NCBI RefSeq assembly: GCF_006088715.1
Contig: NZ_CP030772.1
Span: 434,001 to 498,000, forward strand
DNA length: 64,000 bases
From: Streptomyces sp. YIM 121038
GTDB taxonomy: Bacteria > Actinomycetota > Actinomycetes > Streptomycetales > Streptomycetaceae
Direction: 5' to 3'
Shown here: positions 36,574-45,494 of the stretch, one piece after another
Layout of the letters: each line of letters starts with the position of its first letter
Position numbering within the stretch: position 1 is the stretch's first letter
Position numbers and translations under genes: made by a program
Notes under the pieces: model-generated
Told to the model about the DNA's origin: nothing
What the model saw: only the letters and a program-made list of their open reading frames with translations
Database searches by the model: none

Positions 36574-37797
36574 GTGGCCGTGAGCGAGCCGGTGAGGTCG
36601 GGGTCCGCCTGGGAGTACGCGCCAGACGCGCAGGTGGGTTTCGTCGGCGTCGACGGGGTCGAACGGCTGGGATCGCTGGCCCGTTGCTGGGACGAGCCCT
36701 TTGAGCGTGCTGCCCCGGTGAGGAAGTTCATCGCGTTCGAGGGGCAGAAGAACTTCACGGGTGAGTACTGGGCGGCGTCCTCGCGTGACCTGGTGGGTTA
36801 CGAGTCGTGGGTCGAGCGGGATGCCGCGATGGCTCTGGATTTCGACCCTTCGGTGGTGGCGTTGGCCTCGCAGCCGTTCTGCCTGTCCTGGTGGGACGGC
36901 GATCGGGATCACCGGCACACTCCCGACTACTTCGCACGGCTGGCCGATGGCACCGGTGTGGTGGTCGATGTCCGGCCGGAGGGTCTCGTCGACGAGGAGG
37001 CCGCCGAGGTCTTCGCGTTCACCGCGGAGGTCTGCGCGAGGGTGGGGTGGCAGTTTCGGCTGGTCGGCGACTTGGATCAGACGTTCCGGACGAACTTGCG
37101 TTGGCTGGCGCGCTATCGCCACCTGCGCTGCCACCGGGCCTCGGTGGCGGATGCCTTGCGGGAGGTGTTCGCCGAACCTCAGCTGCTGTTCACCGGTGCT
37201 GACCAGGTCGGGGACAAGTACGCGGTGCTGGTGGTGGAGATGCCGTCGCGGGCGACGTTCTACCACCTGTTCGCGAAGCTGTCCGGCGGCGTCCCGGTGA
37301 CCGGGTCGGCCCGCACCCGCCAGTCCCTGGCCAACCAGCCGGAGGGGCCGTTCCGTTACGAGCAGGTCGCGGCGCCGGGCGAGTTGATGCAGATCGACGC
37401 CACCCCGCTGGACGTGCTGGTGCGGCTGGATGAGGGGGTGCCCGGCAGGGTCGAGCTCTGCGGCCTGGTCGATGTCGCCACCCGCACCATCGCCGCCGCG
37501 GTCGTGCGGCCGACCATGAAGTCGGTGGACGCCTCGCTGCTGCTGGCCCGTGCTCTGACCCCGGAGACGATGCGGCCCGGCTGGTCTGACGCACTGAAGA
37601 TGTCCCGCTCGGTCCTGCCGCACCGCAGACTGCTGTCCTTGGACGAGCGGTTGGAGCACGCGGCGGCCCGGCCGGTGATTATCCCGGAGACCATCGTCTG
37701 CGACCGGGGCAAGGCGTTCATCTCGGAGAACTTCCGGGCCGCCTGCCGGGCTCTGGAGATCAACTTCCAGCCCTGCCACCCACGCTCGCCCGCGGAG
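36574..37797 (+). pseudogene. TnsA-TnsB fusion of a Tn7-like transposon, part 1
   Basis: About 408 codons before the integrase core. Residues 1-215 match actinobacterial TnsA-like endonucleases: FIAFEGQKNFTGEYWAASSR, GYESWVERDAAMALDFDPSV with the first acidic residue, HTPDYFARLADGTGVVVDVR with D and the D-x-R ending, and LRWLARYRHLRCHRASVADA. At GADQVGDKYAVL it passes without stop into TnsB sequence (VEMPSRATFYHLFAKLSGG, then PGELMQIDATPLDVLVRLDE with the first catalytic D, and ETIVCDRGKAFISENF with the second). The TnsB N-terminal DNA-binding domains are missing. It ends at SPAE, where element 2 is inserted. The starts GTG 36574 and GTG 36580 are both possible. Confidence 0.82.
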
Positions 37798-37799
37798 AA

Positions 37800-39779
37800 A
37801 CCTCGTGCTTCATACTGCGTCTCTTCCGGTTGATTCGATGGGTGTTGGGGTCTTCGGTGGTCGGCCGACGCGAGGTCGCTGGAGGCCGGGCGGGGCAGGT
37901 AGTAGAAGTACTCGCCTTTGTCGTTGGCGACGCGGCCGGTCAGCAGACCGCGGTTGCGCCAGTTCTGGACGGTGCTCAGACAGACTCCGAGCCGGCGGGC
38001 GATCTCGCGCAGGCTGGCCATGCCCTGGTCGGCGAGCCGCTGCGGGTGGCTGCGCAGGCCGTAGGCCCGGCGGATGTTCTGGACCATCCGGGGTTGAAGG
38101 GGTTGTCCGGTGCCGCTGACGTGGCCCTTGGCGGTAAGGATCGCGGCGATCTGGCCGTCGGTGTGCTCGTCCAGGAGCTGGTCGACGGCGGCGACGACGC
38201 CGGGAGGTGTCTGGCGGATCTGCCAGGAGGTGAGGGGGGCCGGCATGGTCAGGGTGTGGGCCTGGCCGCCGCGGAGCCGGACGTGTGCGGTGATCTGCTC
38301 GTCATCGCGGACCAGAGTGTCATCGAGTGGTGAGCCGCCTGTGGCTTTGGCCTGTTCGTAGGCGTCGGTGGCGTCGTTCAGCTCGCGCAAGGCGGTGTTC
38401 CAGTCGGCCTCCAGGCTCTGGGCGACGAGGCGGTTGTCCGGGTCGACGGCGAGGTAACGGCGGCGGGCGAGGTCGGCCTGGTAGCGGGCGCGGTCGACGC
38501 CGGCCTGACGCAGCCGGTCGGCTTCGGCGGCCCGGATGGTGAGTTCTTCAGCGACCGCGAGGGCGGCCTCGATCGCCAGCGGGGTGAGGGCTTCGACCAG
38601 GAGGCGTCCCACTGCGGCATCGACGCCGGCGCCGGGGATGCGCTGGCAGATCGAGCCGCCGTATTCGATGCCTTGGGCCTGGCAGTTGTATTCAGGTTCG
38701 AGGCCGTGTTTGCGCTGGTGGTAGCGGACGGTCATGCGGTTGCCGCAGATCCCGCAGACCACCGCGCCCTGCAGCAGGGCTGGGCCTTCCCGGGGCGGGC
38801 CGGCTTCGCGTTCCTGCCCGTGGGCGGTGCAGTTCGCGGTCAGTTTGGCCTGGTTGGCCCCGTACTTCTCGAAGCTGATGTATCCGACGTGGGCATCGGG
38901 GAACAGCGCGAACCACTCGTCACGGGGCAGGAGTTGTGATCCCATCTTGCCGCTCGCGCCCAGTCTGTGGCCGTGGCGGCCATAGACGAAGGCACCCGCA
39001 TAGCGGGGGTTGTGCAAGATCTGCAGCACCCGCGAGTGCGCGATCGGCGCCCAGACCACGGTGCCTTTATTGGGGCCGGAGGCCAGGCGGCGGGGCAGTT
39101 TCAACCCGTCGTGGTTGAAGGACTTGACCACGCCGGTGGCCGAGCCGGTGGTGTCGAACCGCTCGAAGACCAGGGTGATGGCCTTCACGATGGCGGCATC
39201 CGGGTCGAGGACGACTTTGTTGGACAGGTCATAGACCAGCCCGATCGGCAGGGGGCTGATCAGCTCCCCGCGCCGGGCCTTGGACAGCTGCCCGCCGCGA
39301 AGACGGCCCTTGAGCAGGTGCAACTCGGCCTCGGACATGGTCCCTTTGAGGCCGAGCAACAAACGATCATTGAAGTCGCAGGGGTCATAGAGGCCGTCCT
39401 CGTCCAGGATCAGAGTGCCGGCCATGGCGCACAGTTCGAGGAGCCGATGCCAGTCGGTATTGTTCCGCGCGAGCCGGGACACCTCCAGCCCGAGCACGAT
39501 CCCGGCATGCCCCATGCCGACCTCGGTGACCAGCCGCTGGAAGCCTTCCCGATCCGCCGCCGAAGCCCCGGACTGGCCCTGATCGGTGTCGATCACGATG
39601 ATCCGGTCCTACGGCCAGCCGAGAGCGACGGCCCGTCCCCTGAGGGCGTACTGCCGCACCGCTGACTCGGTGTTGTTGAGGACCTGCTTGAGCGAACTCT
39701 GGCGGACGTACAGGTACGCGTCCCGCGCGAGATGCCCGGCGGTCACTTTGAGCGCGGGGCCGAACAGCACGTCAGTCAT
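37800..39779 (-). pseudogene. Large serine recombinase of element 2, with an amber codon
   Basis: It starts ATG 39779 (MTDVLFGPALKVTAGHLARD), with the nucleophile serine in YLYVRQSSLKQVL. A TAG at 39609-39611 interrupts LGWP-x-DRIIVIDTDQGQSG. The rest is continuous: EVSRLARNNTDWHRLLELCA, LKGTMSEAELHLLKGRLRGG, zinc ribbon CGICGNRM ... EYNCQ ... CQRI, coiled coil, and a C-terminal HTH (LREIARRLGVCLSTVQNW). It is similar in layout to the recombinase of element 1. No stop precedes the att core, so in the integrated state the frame runs on into antisense tnsB. With the amber codon the element is probably immobile. Confidence 0.83.
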
Positions 39780-39803
39780 CGCTAACTCCGGCGAAAAGGC
39801 AGG

Positions 39804-40551
39804 TCAGGGAGCATGCGCCAGCACCATGGACGCCCAGATGCGGACGACCTCCGGCTCCAGACCACAGACCGCATCCGGCGTCGTGGGCGGCACGGGTGCC
39901 CGCGGAACGCGAGGTGACAGGGCCGCGGCGACCGTGAGGAACGCGACCATGCCCTTGTCCACGAGCACGGCCAGCCCGCGGCGATGACCCGCACGCCGTC
40001 CGGCTGCCTGGCGCAGCAACTCGTACTCGCCGGCCAGGTCAACAGACCCGGTAGCAGAGCCCGGTCCAGGACCGGGCTCTGGTATCCCCGTCCTCCTGAG
40101 CCTCCCGTCGGCGGGCCAGAGCCCGCTCGATCGACCGGGGGTGGACGGTGAACCCGAACTCGGCCTCGACTCGCACCGCCAGAGCCCTGGCACCGGGCAC
40201 CGGGGCGTCGCGGGTCCACTCCTCGACACGGGTCATGACCGCCTCGGTCAGCTTGCGCGGCCCCTTCGGACCGGGCTTGCCCGGCACCAGTGCCATCGGG
40301 CCGCCGGCATCGAGCGCGGCAGCGATCTCGTAGAACGTCTGGCGGCAGTAGCCGAACGCGCGGGCCGCCTCGGCGACCGACACCTTGTCGACCCTCACTC
40401 GGCGCACCATCTCGTACTTGACCTGCACCACATCGCGTGGATCGCAGAACGGCGAGGCCAGAAACTCCGCGTCGGTCACCAACTCCGGGCACGGGTTCAG
40501 CGACCTGGACGCCGCCAGCGCCGTCACCTTGGGATCCGCTGCTGCCACCAC
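39804..40551 (-). pseudogene. HTH protein of element 2, frameshifted
   Basis: GTG 40551 follows GGGAGG by seven bases (VVAAADPKVTALAASRSLNP). The protein has a helix-turn-helix, VSVAEAARAFGYCRQTFYEI, and a basic segment LVPGKPGPKGPRKLTEAVMT. A frameshift near 40085 separates the annotated end (LCYRVC) from a second frame that continues DLAGEYELLRQAAGRRAGHR and ends EVVRIWASMVLAHAP at 39804. The product probably binds DNA and accompanies the recombinase; the two genes are 24 bases apart. The assignment of the second frame to the same gene is an inference. Confidence 0.6.
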
Positions 40552-40728
40552 CGTGCCACCTCCCAGTCCGGACTCCTGTCGGCACAATCCCGCCGCCCCA
40601 CCACCTGGCCAAGCCCTTCAGCACGGCGCATAGGAGCGAAAGCAGCAGGTGCAGCGCGCGCCCGCATGCTCCCCCGACCAGGACGTACGCTATTCCGGCG
40701 GGCGGGAGCGGCATCAATCGCCTGACGC

Positions 40729-40998
40729 TCACGGCGTCAACCCACCGACACCACCAGCGCGGAGCGCATCCACCAGGTCCCCCACCGCCAGCAGATCCAC
40801 GAGCCGCAACGGGCAACGTCCCGCCGCGATCACCACGACCGGGTCCACCAGGTCGATGTCCGTCCACGCCGCAGGCAGGGACATCACCACCCCGTCCTCG
40901 CCTCGGACCGCGACCCGGTCCGCGTCCCAGGCCACACGACGGTCAACGAAAGCGAACTCGCGCCCGAACAACGGATGGAACGGGTGCGTCACCCTCAC
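40729..40998 (-). CDS. DUF5372-like protein of element 2
   Basis: This is an 89-residue protein starting VRVTHPFHPLFGREFAFVDR with LPAAWTDIDLVDPVVVIAAG. This pattern is one I associate with DUF5372 proteins that accompany serine recombinases in actinobacteria. The start is GTG 40998 or GTG 40992. The gene is intact and is the first gene inside the right end of the element, upstream of the HTH protein and recombinase. Its role is unknown; an involvement in integrase control is only suggested by the linkage. Confidence 0.6.
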   Translation of the reverse strand: MRVTHPFHPLFGREFAFVDRRVAWDADRVAVRGEDGVVMSLPAAWTDIDLVDPVVVIAAGRCPLRLVDLLAVGDLVDALRAGGVGGLTP

Positions 40999-41023
40999 AA
41001 CTCCGGGCCGACCGTTCGCATCG

Positions 41024-41047
41024 GGTGCAGTCGACGACTCGGGACAA
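41024..41047. other. Hybrid attachment site, 5' side of element 2
   Basis: The arm GGTGCAGTCGA plus CGACTCGGGAC is followed by core AA, after which tnsB resumes with GGGCGCCGTGGAACGG. The outer GGTGCAGT is shared with the arms of element 1. Confidence 0.65.
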
Positions 41048-41972
41048 GGGCGCCGTGGAACGGACCTTCGGCAGCATCAACACCCTTTTCGCCCAGCACG
41101 TCACCGGCTACACCGGCTCCCACATCCTGCAGCGCGGCGAGATGGCGGACGACGAAGCCCGCTTCAGCGTGGCCCAGCTGCAGGAACTGCTGGACGAGTG
41201 GATCACCGCGTGCTGGCAGCACCGCCCCCACGACGGGCTGCGCCACCCCCTGCTGCCCAAGAAGGCACTGTCCCCGGGCGAGATGTGGGGAGCGCTGCTG
41301 GGCGCGAGCGGCTACGTGCCGCTGCCCCTGACCGGAGCCGACTACACGGAACTGCTGCCGGTGCGCTTCCACCCGGTCACCGGCCGCGGCATCCGCATCA
41401 ACTACCGCACCTACGATCATGCCGTCCTCAACGAGCACCGCGGACGGCCCTCGCCCACCGGCCCCGGCGGCAAGTGGGAGGTCCACCTCAACCCGCACGA
41501 CGTCCGCCAGATCTACCTTCGCCTGCCCGACGGACACCTGCACGAGATCCCGTGGATCCACCGCGACCACGTCCACGCGCCCATGAGCGAGACCACCTGG
41601 CGCCACCTGCGCGCCACCCTTGAGCAGCGCGCCGAACACGGGGCACACGAAGCCGCCCTCGCCGAGGCCGCCGACCAGATCCTGCGCCACACCCGGCCCA
41701 CCGCCCCGGCACCCCCCGCACCGCCCTGCGCGACGCCGGGCACACGCGCCGGCAACGCGGTCTTTCAGGCAGCAGGCGGCGAACCGGCGGCGCCGCACCG
41801 CACTGCGGCGGGGGCCGCAACGCAGGCGGAGGACAGCCTGGAGGCGCTGGACGCCCGATCCCATGCCGCCCGGGACGACAGGGCCAGCACCGATGCGTCC
41901 GGCGCACTCACGCTGCCGGGAAGCGGCGCGCTGACGCTGTACGACGCCGACCAGGAGGCCGAACTGTGGTGA
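41048..41972 (+). pseudogene. TnsB of a Tn7-like transposon, part 2
   Basis: This is the C-terminal 308 codons of tnsB after the integrase core: KGAVERTFGSINTLFAQHVT with the catalytic glutamate, DDEARFSVAQLQELLDEWIT, and the Mu-transposase C-terminal region (SPGEMWGALLGASGYVPLPL, RIRINYRTYD-like segment, WEVHLNPHDVRQIYLRLPDG). It is in frame with part 1 through the core (codon count checked). The tail is alanine-rich and ends at TGA 41970-41972, overlapping the tnsC start. Confidence 0.85.
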
Positions 41973-42988
41973 TCCCTGCCCGCCCTTCGCTCCCGGACGA
42001 CGGGGAGGCAGCCACGGGCACGGTGACGACGTTCGACGCCTTCGCCCGGTTCGCCCACGCCGCACCCCCCACGCCGCCGCAGCCGGGCCAGGCACCCCGC
42101 TCGGCGGAGGAACGCCTGGCCTACCACTCGCAGTTCGTCACCGTGCGCACCCCGGCCATCGAATCCCTGGCTCGCCAGGTCCGCACCCTGATGATCCTGG
42201 GCCAACACCAGCAGGCCACCGCACGGCCATCGCTGATCGTCACCGGTCCGGCCACCACCGGCAAGACCACCGCGCTGCTCCAGGTCGGCCGTACCTGCCA
42301 CCTGGCCCACACCCGTCGCGCTGCCCCGGGCGACGACCGGGTGCCCGTCGCCTACGTGCTGGTGCCGCCCGGTGCCACCGCCAAGACCCTGGCCGCCGAG
42401 TTCGCCCGCTACCTCGGCATCCCCGTGACCGGCCGCATGACCACCGCACAGATCACGACCGCCGTCTGCCACACCTACACCGCGGCCGGCGTCACACTCG
42501 TGCTGATCGACGAGATCCACCGGCTCAACCCGCGCACCTCCAGCGGCGCGGAGGCCGCCGACTGGCTCAAGGACCTCACCGAACGTATCGGCGCTACGTT
42601 CGTCTACGCGGGCATCGACGTCACCACCAGCGCCGTTTTCAGCGGAGTACGCGGCGCGCAGCTGGCCGGGCGGGCCTCTCTGATCGACTGCGGGGCGCTG
42701 CCCGCCCGTGCCGGCCACCGCGAGCTGCTCGCTGCTCTGGAAGGGGCCCTGGACCTCACCGCGCACCGGCCGGGCATCCTGCCCCGGCTGGCGCCCTACC
42801 TGCACGAGCGGACCGCCGGACGCATCGGCAGCCTCTCACGCCTGATCCGCCAGGCCGCCATCGAAGCCATCTGCGACGGCACCGAGCGCATCACCAAGAC
42901 CCTGCTGGACACCATCGCGCTGGACCACCTCGCCGAAGAGCACTACCGGCCCCGCGCCCTGGCCCGCCGTACCCGGCCCGGCCGGTGA
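41966..42988 (+). CDS. TnsC/TniB-like AAA+ ATPase
   Basis: This is a 340-residue AAA+ ATPase that in Tn7-like systems links target selection to the transposase. Walker A is GPATTGKTTALLQVG and Walker B is VTLVLIDEIHRLN. A sensor-1-like FVYAGIDVTTS and arginine-rich SLIDCGALPARAGHREL follow. The GTG start at 41966 (or 41969) overlaps the tnsB stop, with AGGAGG at 41952-41957. The gene is intact and coupled to both neighbours. Confidence 0.87.
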   Translation: MVIPARPSLPDDGEAATGTVTTFDAFARFAHAAPPTPPQPGQAPRSAEERLAYHSQFVTVRTPAIESLARQVRTLMILGQHQQATARPSLIVTGPATTGKTTALLQVGRTCHLAHTRRAAPGDDRVPVAYVLVPPGATAKTLAAEFARYLGIPVTGRMTTAQITTAVCHTYTAAGVTLVLIDEIHRLNPRTSSGAEAADWLKDLTERIGATFVYAGIDVTTSAVFSGVRGAQLAGRASLIDCGALPARAGHRELLAALEGALDLTAHRPGILPRLAPYLHERTAGRIGSLSRLIRQAAIEAICDGTERITKTLLDTIALDHLAEEHYRPRALARRTRPGR

Positions 42989-43911
42989 CCGCCCCCGCCC
43001 GGCCCCGCCCCGCACCCGCGGCGCGGCCCCGCACGATGTGGCCCAGCCCGCCCGGCGCGCTGCGCGTACGGCCGCTGCCCCGCGAAACGGCAGCCTCCTA
43101 CCTCACCCGCCTCGCCGCCGCCTACCACCTCTCCCCCATCCACCTCCTCGACGGGCTCCACATCACCGCCACCGGCACCCCCGCCGCCCCACACGCCACC
43201 GAACTCCACTACAGCTGCGAAGCCGCCCGCCGCCTGGCCGCCTTCACCCGCATCCCGCCCGCCCACCTCGACCGCGCCCTGACCCGCCGGCCCCCTCCCG
43301 CCGCCATCGCCACCACCCACACCGCCACCGCCCGCTGGCAGCCCCTCGCCCCCGCAGTGCAGCCACTGCCGGCCTGCACCACCTGCCCCCTGCGCCGCCC
43401 GCCCCACCACACCACCCCCACCGCGTGGATCCACCCCGCCCCCGGCCTGCCCCGGGCCATGATCTGCCCCCGCCACCAGCAAGCCTCCAGCGACCCCCGA
43501 CAACGCATCCCCCTCAACATCCGCACCCTGCCCGAGCTCGCCCACGCCCGCCTCACCGCCCGCCGGCCACCCACCACGCCTTCCCTGAGCTGGGCAACCA
43601 CGATCACCACCCGCTGGTACGACCACCACCAGCACCTCCACAACCGCTGGCGCACCCGCCTCCACCAGCTCGCCACCGCCAATCCCCACCTCACGCACGG
43701 CCCCGCCTCCCCCGCCCTGACCTGCCGGAACCTGATCACCTACCCCGAAACCCTCACCCTCGCCACAGCCCTCGACCGCCTCCCCCTCCGCTCCCTGCTG
43801 ACACACACTCAGCAGGCCGCCTTCCTCCACCACCTCGCCAGCCGCCTCCACCTGCCCCGCCTAGCACCCGCCGACCACGACGTGCTCTGGCAACGCCTCA
43901 CCACCCGCTGA
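42985..43911 (+). CDS. TniQ/TnsD-family target-selection protein
   Basis: This is a 308-residue TniQ-type protein. The N terminus LRVRPLPRETAASYLTRLAA is the typical TniQ opening. A zinc-binding pair follows as C-x-x-C (PACTTCPLRR) and C-x-x-H (MICPRHQQA). The GTG start at 42985 overlaps the tnsC stop (GTGA). TniQ proteins direct Tn7-like elements to an attachment site or to a partner complex. No cas genes or CRISPR array are nearby. The sequence is strongly enriched in H, P and T, as in many high-GC actinobacterial copies. It is intact. Confidence 0.85.
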   Translation: MTAPARPRPAPAARPRTMWPSPPGALRVRPLPRETAASYLTRLAAAYHLSPIHLLDGLHITATGTPAAPHATELHYSCEAARRLAAFTRIPPAHLDRALTRRPPPAAIATTHTATARWQPLAPAVQPLPACTTCPLRRPPHHTTPTAWIHPAPGLPRAMICPRHQQASSDPRQRIPLNIRTLPELAHARLTARRPPTTPSLSWATTITTRWYDHHQHLHNRWRTRLHQLATANPHLTHGPASPALTCRNLITYPETLTLATALDRLPLRSLLTHTQQAAFLHHLASRLHLPRLAPADHDVLWQRLTTR

Positions 43912-44187
43912 TCCAGCCCGCACCCCACGCCGCTCCAGCCCTCACACAGCCAGCCAGCACCGGTACCTATAGACGCACCAATCCCACTGAGCAAAAGCCA
44001 CCACCCCGCTCAGCGCGCTGCGCAACATCAAACACCCAGCTCAACCCAGATCCGCCCGGCCGCCCACACTCCGGCCCCACGGAGCCCTGCCCCGCCACAA
44101 CGAACTAACCGCCCAGTAGAACCGAGCAATACCAGGTCACGACCAAGATCAATAAGCACACCATCAGCTACGCCATAGCCCGAGCGG
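43912..44187. other. Region behind tniQ; possible right end of the Tn7-like element
   Basis: No gene seen. A sequence TTATTGATCTTGG (complement of 44143-44155) is weakly similar to the left-end repeats, too weak to call an end. Confidence 0.3.
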
Positions 44188-44778
44188 ATGCTCCGCGTCC
44201 CCAAATACCGTGCCAGCCTGGTCGATCCCTACCGCGAGCACCTGCGTAAACGCCGGGCCGAGGACCCCGGCGCCCCCGTCAAGCACCTCTTCGAAGAGAT
44301 CAAAGCCCTCGGCTTCACGGGCTGCCTCAACTTCCTGCACAAGTACATCAACCAAGGCCGCGCGGACGCCGACCGCAGTCATATCTCCCCGCGTCGGCTC
44401 GCCCGGATGCTGCTGACCAGGCCCGACAACCTCAAGGCTGAGCAACACGAGCTCCTGGCCAAGCTCACCTCCGCCTGCCCTGAGATGACCCAACTAGCCA
44501 CCGCTATCAGGGACTTCGCTCCGCTCCTTACGTCACACGCCGAGAACGCCGACGCACTCACGCGCTGGATCACCGAAGTCCGAGCACCCTACCTGCCCCA
44601 CCTGCACGCCTCCACCCGGGGCCTGGACCGGGACATCGACGCCGTGATCGCCGGACTCACACTTCCGTACAGCAATGGCCCCACCGAGGGCGTCAACACC
44701 AAGACGAAACGGATCGCGCGCCAGATGCACGGACGAGCAGGCTTCACCCTGCTTCGCCACCGCATCCTCCTCGGATAG
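44188..44778 (+). pseudogene. ISL3-family transposase, C-terminal fragment
   Basis: PKYRASLVDPYREHLRKRRA, RRLARMLLTRPDNLKAEQHE and the ISL3 ending SNGPTEGVNTKTKRIARQMH with GRAGFTLLRHRILLG are present. The N-terminal zinc finger and first catalytic part are missing. Confidence 0.82.
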
Positions 44779-45491
44779 CAGCACGTTCCGTCACCACCGA
44801 AAGCGAGACAGGGCCGTTAAATTGACACACCCCGGCGTGGGTCCAGCCGACCGCCATCTCGCCTGACAAAATGCGTGTCAGCGACTCGAAGGCGCTGATC
44901 GAGCGGGCAAAGGGGTCAGCACTTACATGCCCGTCATACGGTGTCATCTCCGGGGCTCAGGCCCTGACCTATGGCACGTACCCCCACGCCCCTCAAGCAC
45001 TCCTGCGCGCCCCCGCCTGGCCAGGCCGCCCACCGGCGGGCTCTTCCGCCTCGCCGGCGTTGGGGTGCACCCCATTCTCAGGAAGGTGGTTGGAGATACG
45101 CCCGAAAGGGCCCCGCGGGGCCCTTTCGGGCGTATCTCCTAACGACCAAGAACGGCCCAGAGCGGGGATGGAGGGGCGCAGGGTTCTTGTTCCCGGGTCC
45201 CTTGATGCCGCGCTGGTCTCATGAGTTTTCAGTGCTGTTGTATTTTCCCGCAGGGCTGGTGTCGTGCGCGGGGGTGTGCTGTGGTGCGCCGGGTGTGGGG
45301 GCTGGCCGGTGTGTGTGGTGTGGCCGGAAACTGTCTGCTGTGATCGGCTGTAAGGGGCCGGGGCTGTCTCTGCGGCCGGTGGGCAGGAAGCAGCACGAAA
45401 CAGACGAGGCCCCTGCCCCCGCGTCGCCTCCACGGGGCCCGTCCCGCCCTCTGCGCTGTGCCCTGCCCGTTCTGCTTCTGGGAGGTAACTA
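44779..45491. other. Intergenic region upstream of the glycine-rich protein gene
   Basis: About 700 bases without a supported gene. It contains a perfect 48-base palindrome (listed separately). The last 260 bases are the presumed promoter region of the downstream gene. Confidence 0.5.
45092..45139. terminator. Perfect 48-base palindrome, probable bidirectional terminator
   Basis: The left 24 bases (GGAGATACGCCCGAAAGGGC then CCCG) are the exact reverse complement of the right 24. As RNA it would form a very stable hairpin on either strand. No gene in the window clearly ends at it, so it may be left over from genes removed by the IS activity. Confidence 0.6.
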
Positions 45492-45494
45492 ATC

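Larger units (their letters stand above)
37798..41047 (-). mobile_element. Serine integrase element 2, inserted in tnsB
   Basis: A 3.25 kb element with three genes on the minus strand (DUF5372-like, HTH protein, recombinase) lies between the two halves of tnsB. The core AA is present at both junctions (37798-37799 and 41046-41047). Arms of 22 bases flank it inside the element: right arm GGTGCAGTCGA plus CGACTCGGGAC, left arm (complement) GACGCAGTATG plus AAGCACGAGGT. Joining tnsB through AA gives SPAEKGAVERTFGSINTLF in frame. The core was located from arm length and host reading frame together. Like element 1 it is antisense to its host. Confidence 0.8.

Noticed and set aside
37356..37797. 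C-terminal 147 codons of the element 2 recombinase frame as a real protein domain
   Set aside because: They are the antisense of tnsB coding sequence and have no similarity to recombinase C termini.
36574..43911. CRISPR-associated Tn7-like transposon
   Set aside because: No cas genes and no repeat-spacer array are visible anywhere in the window.
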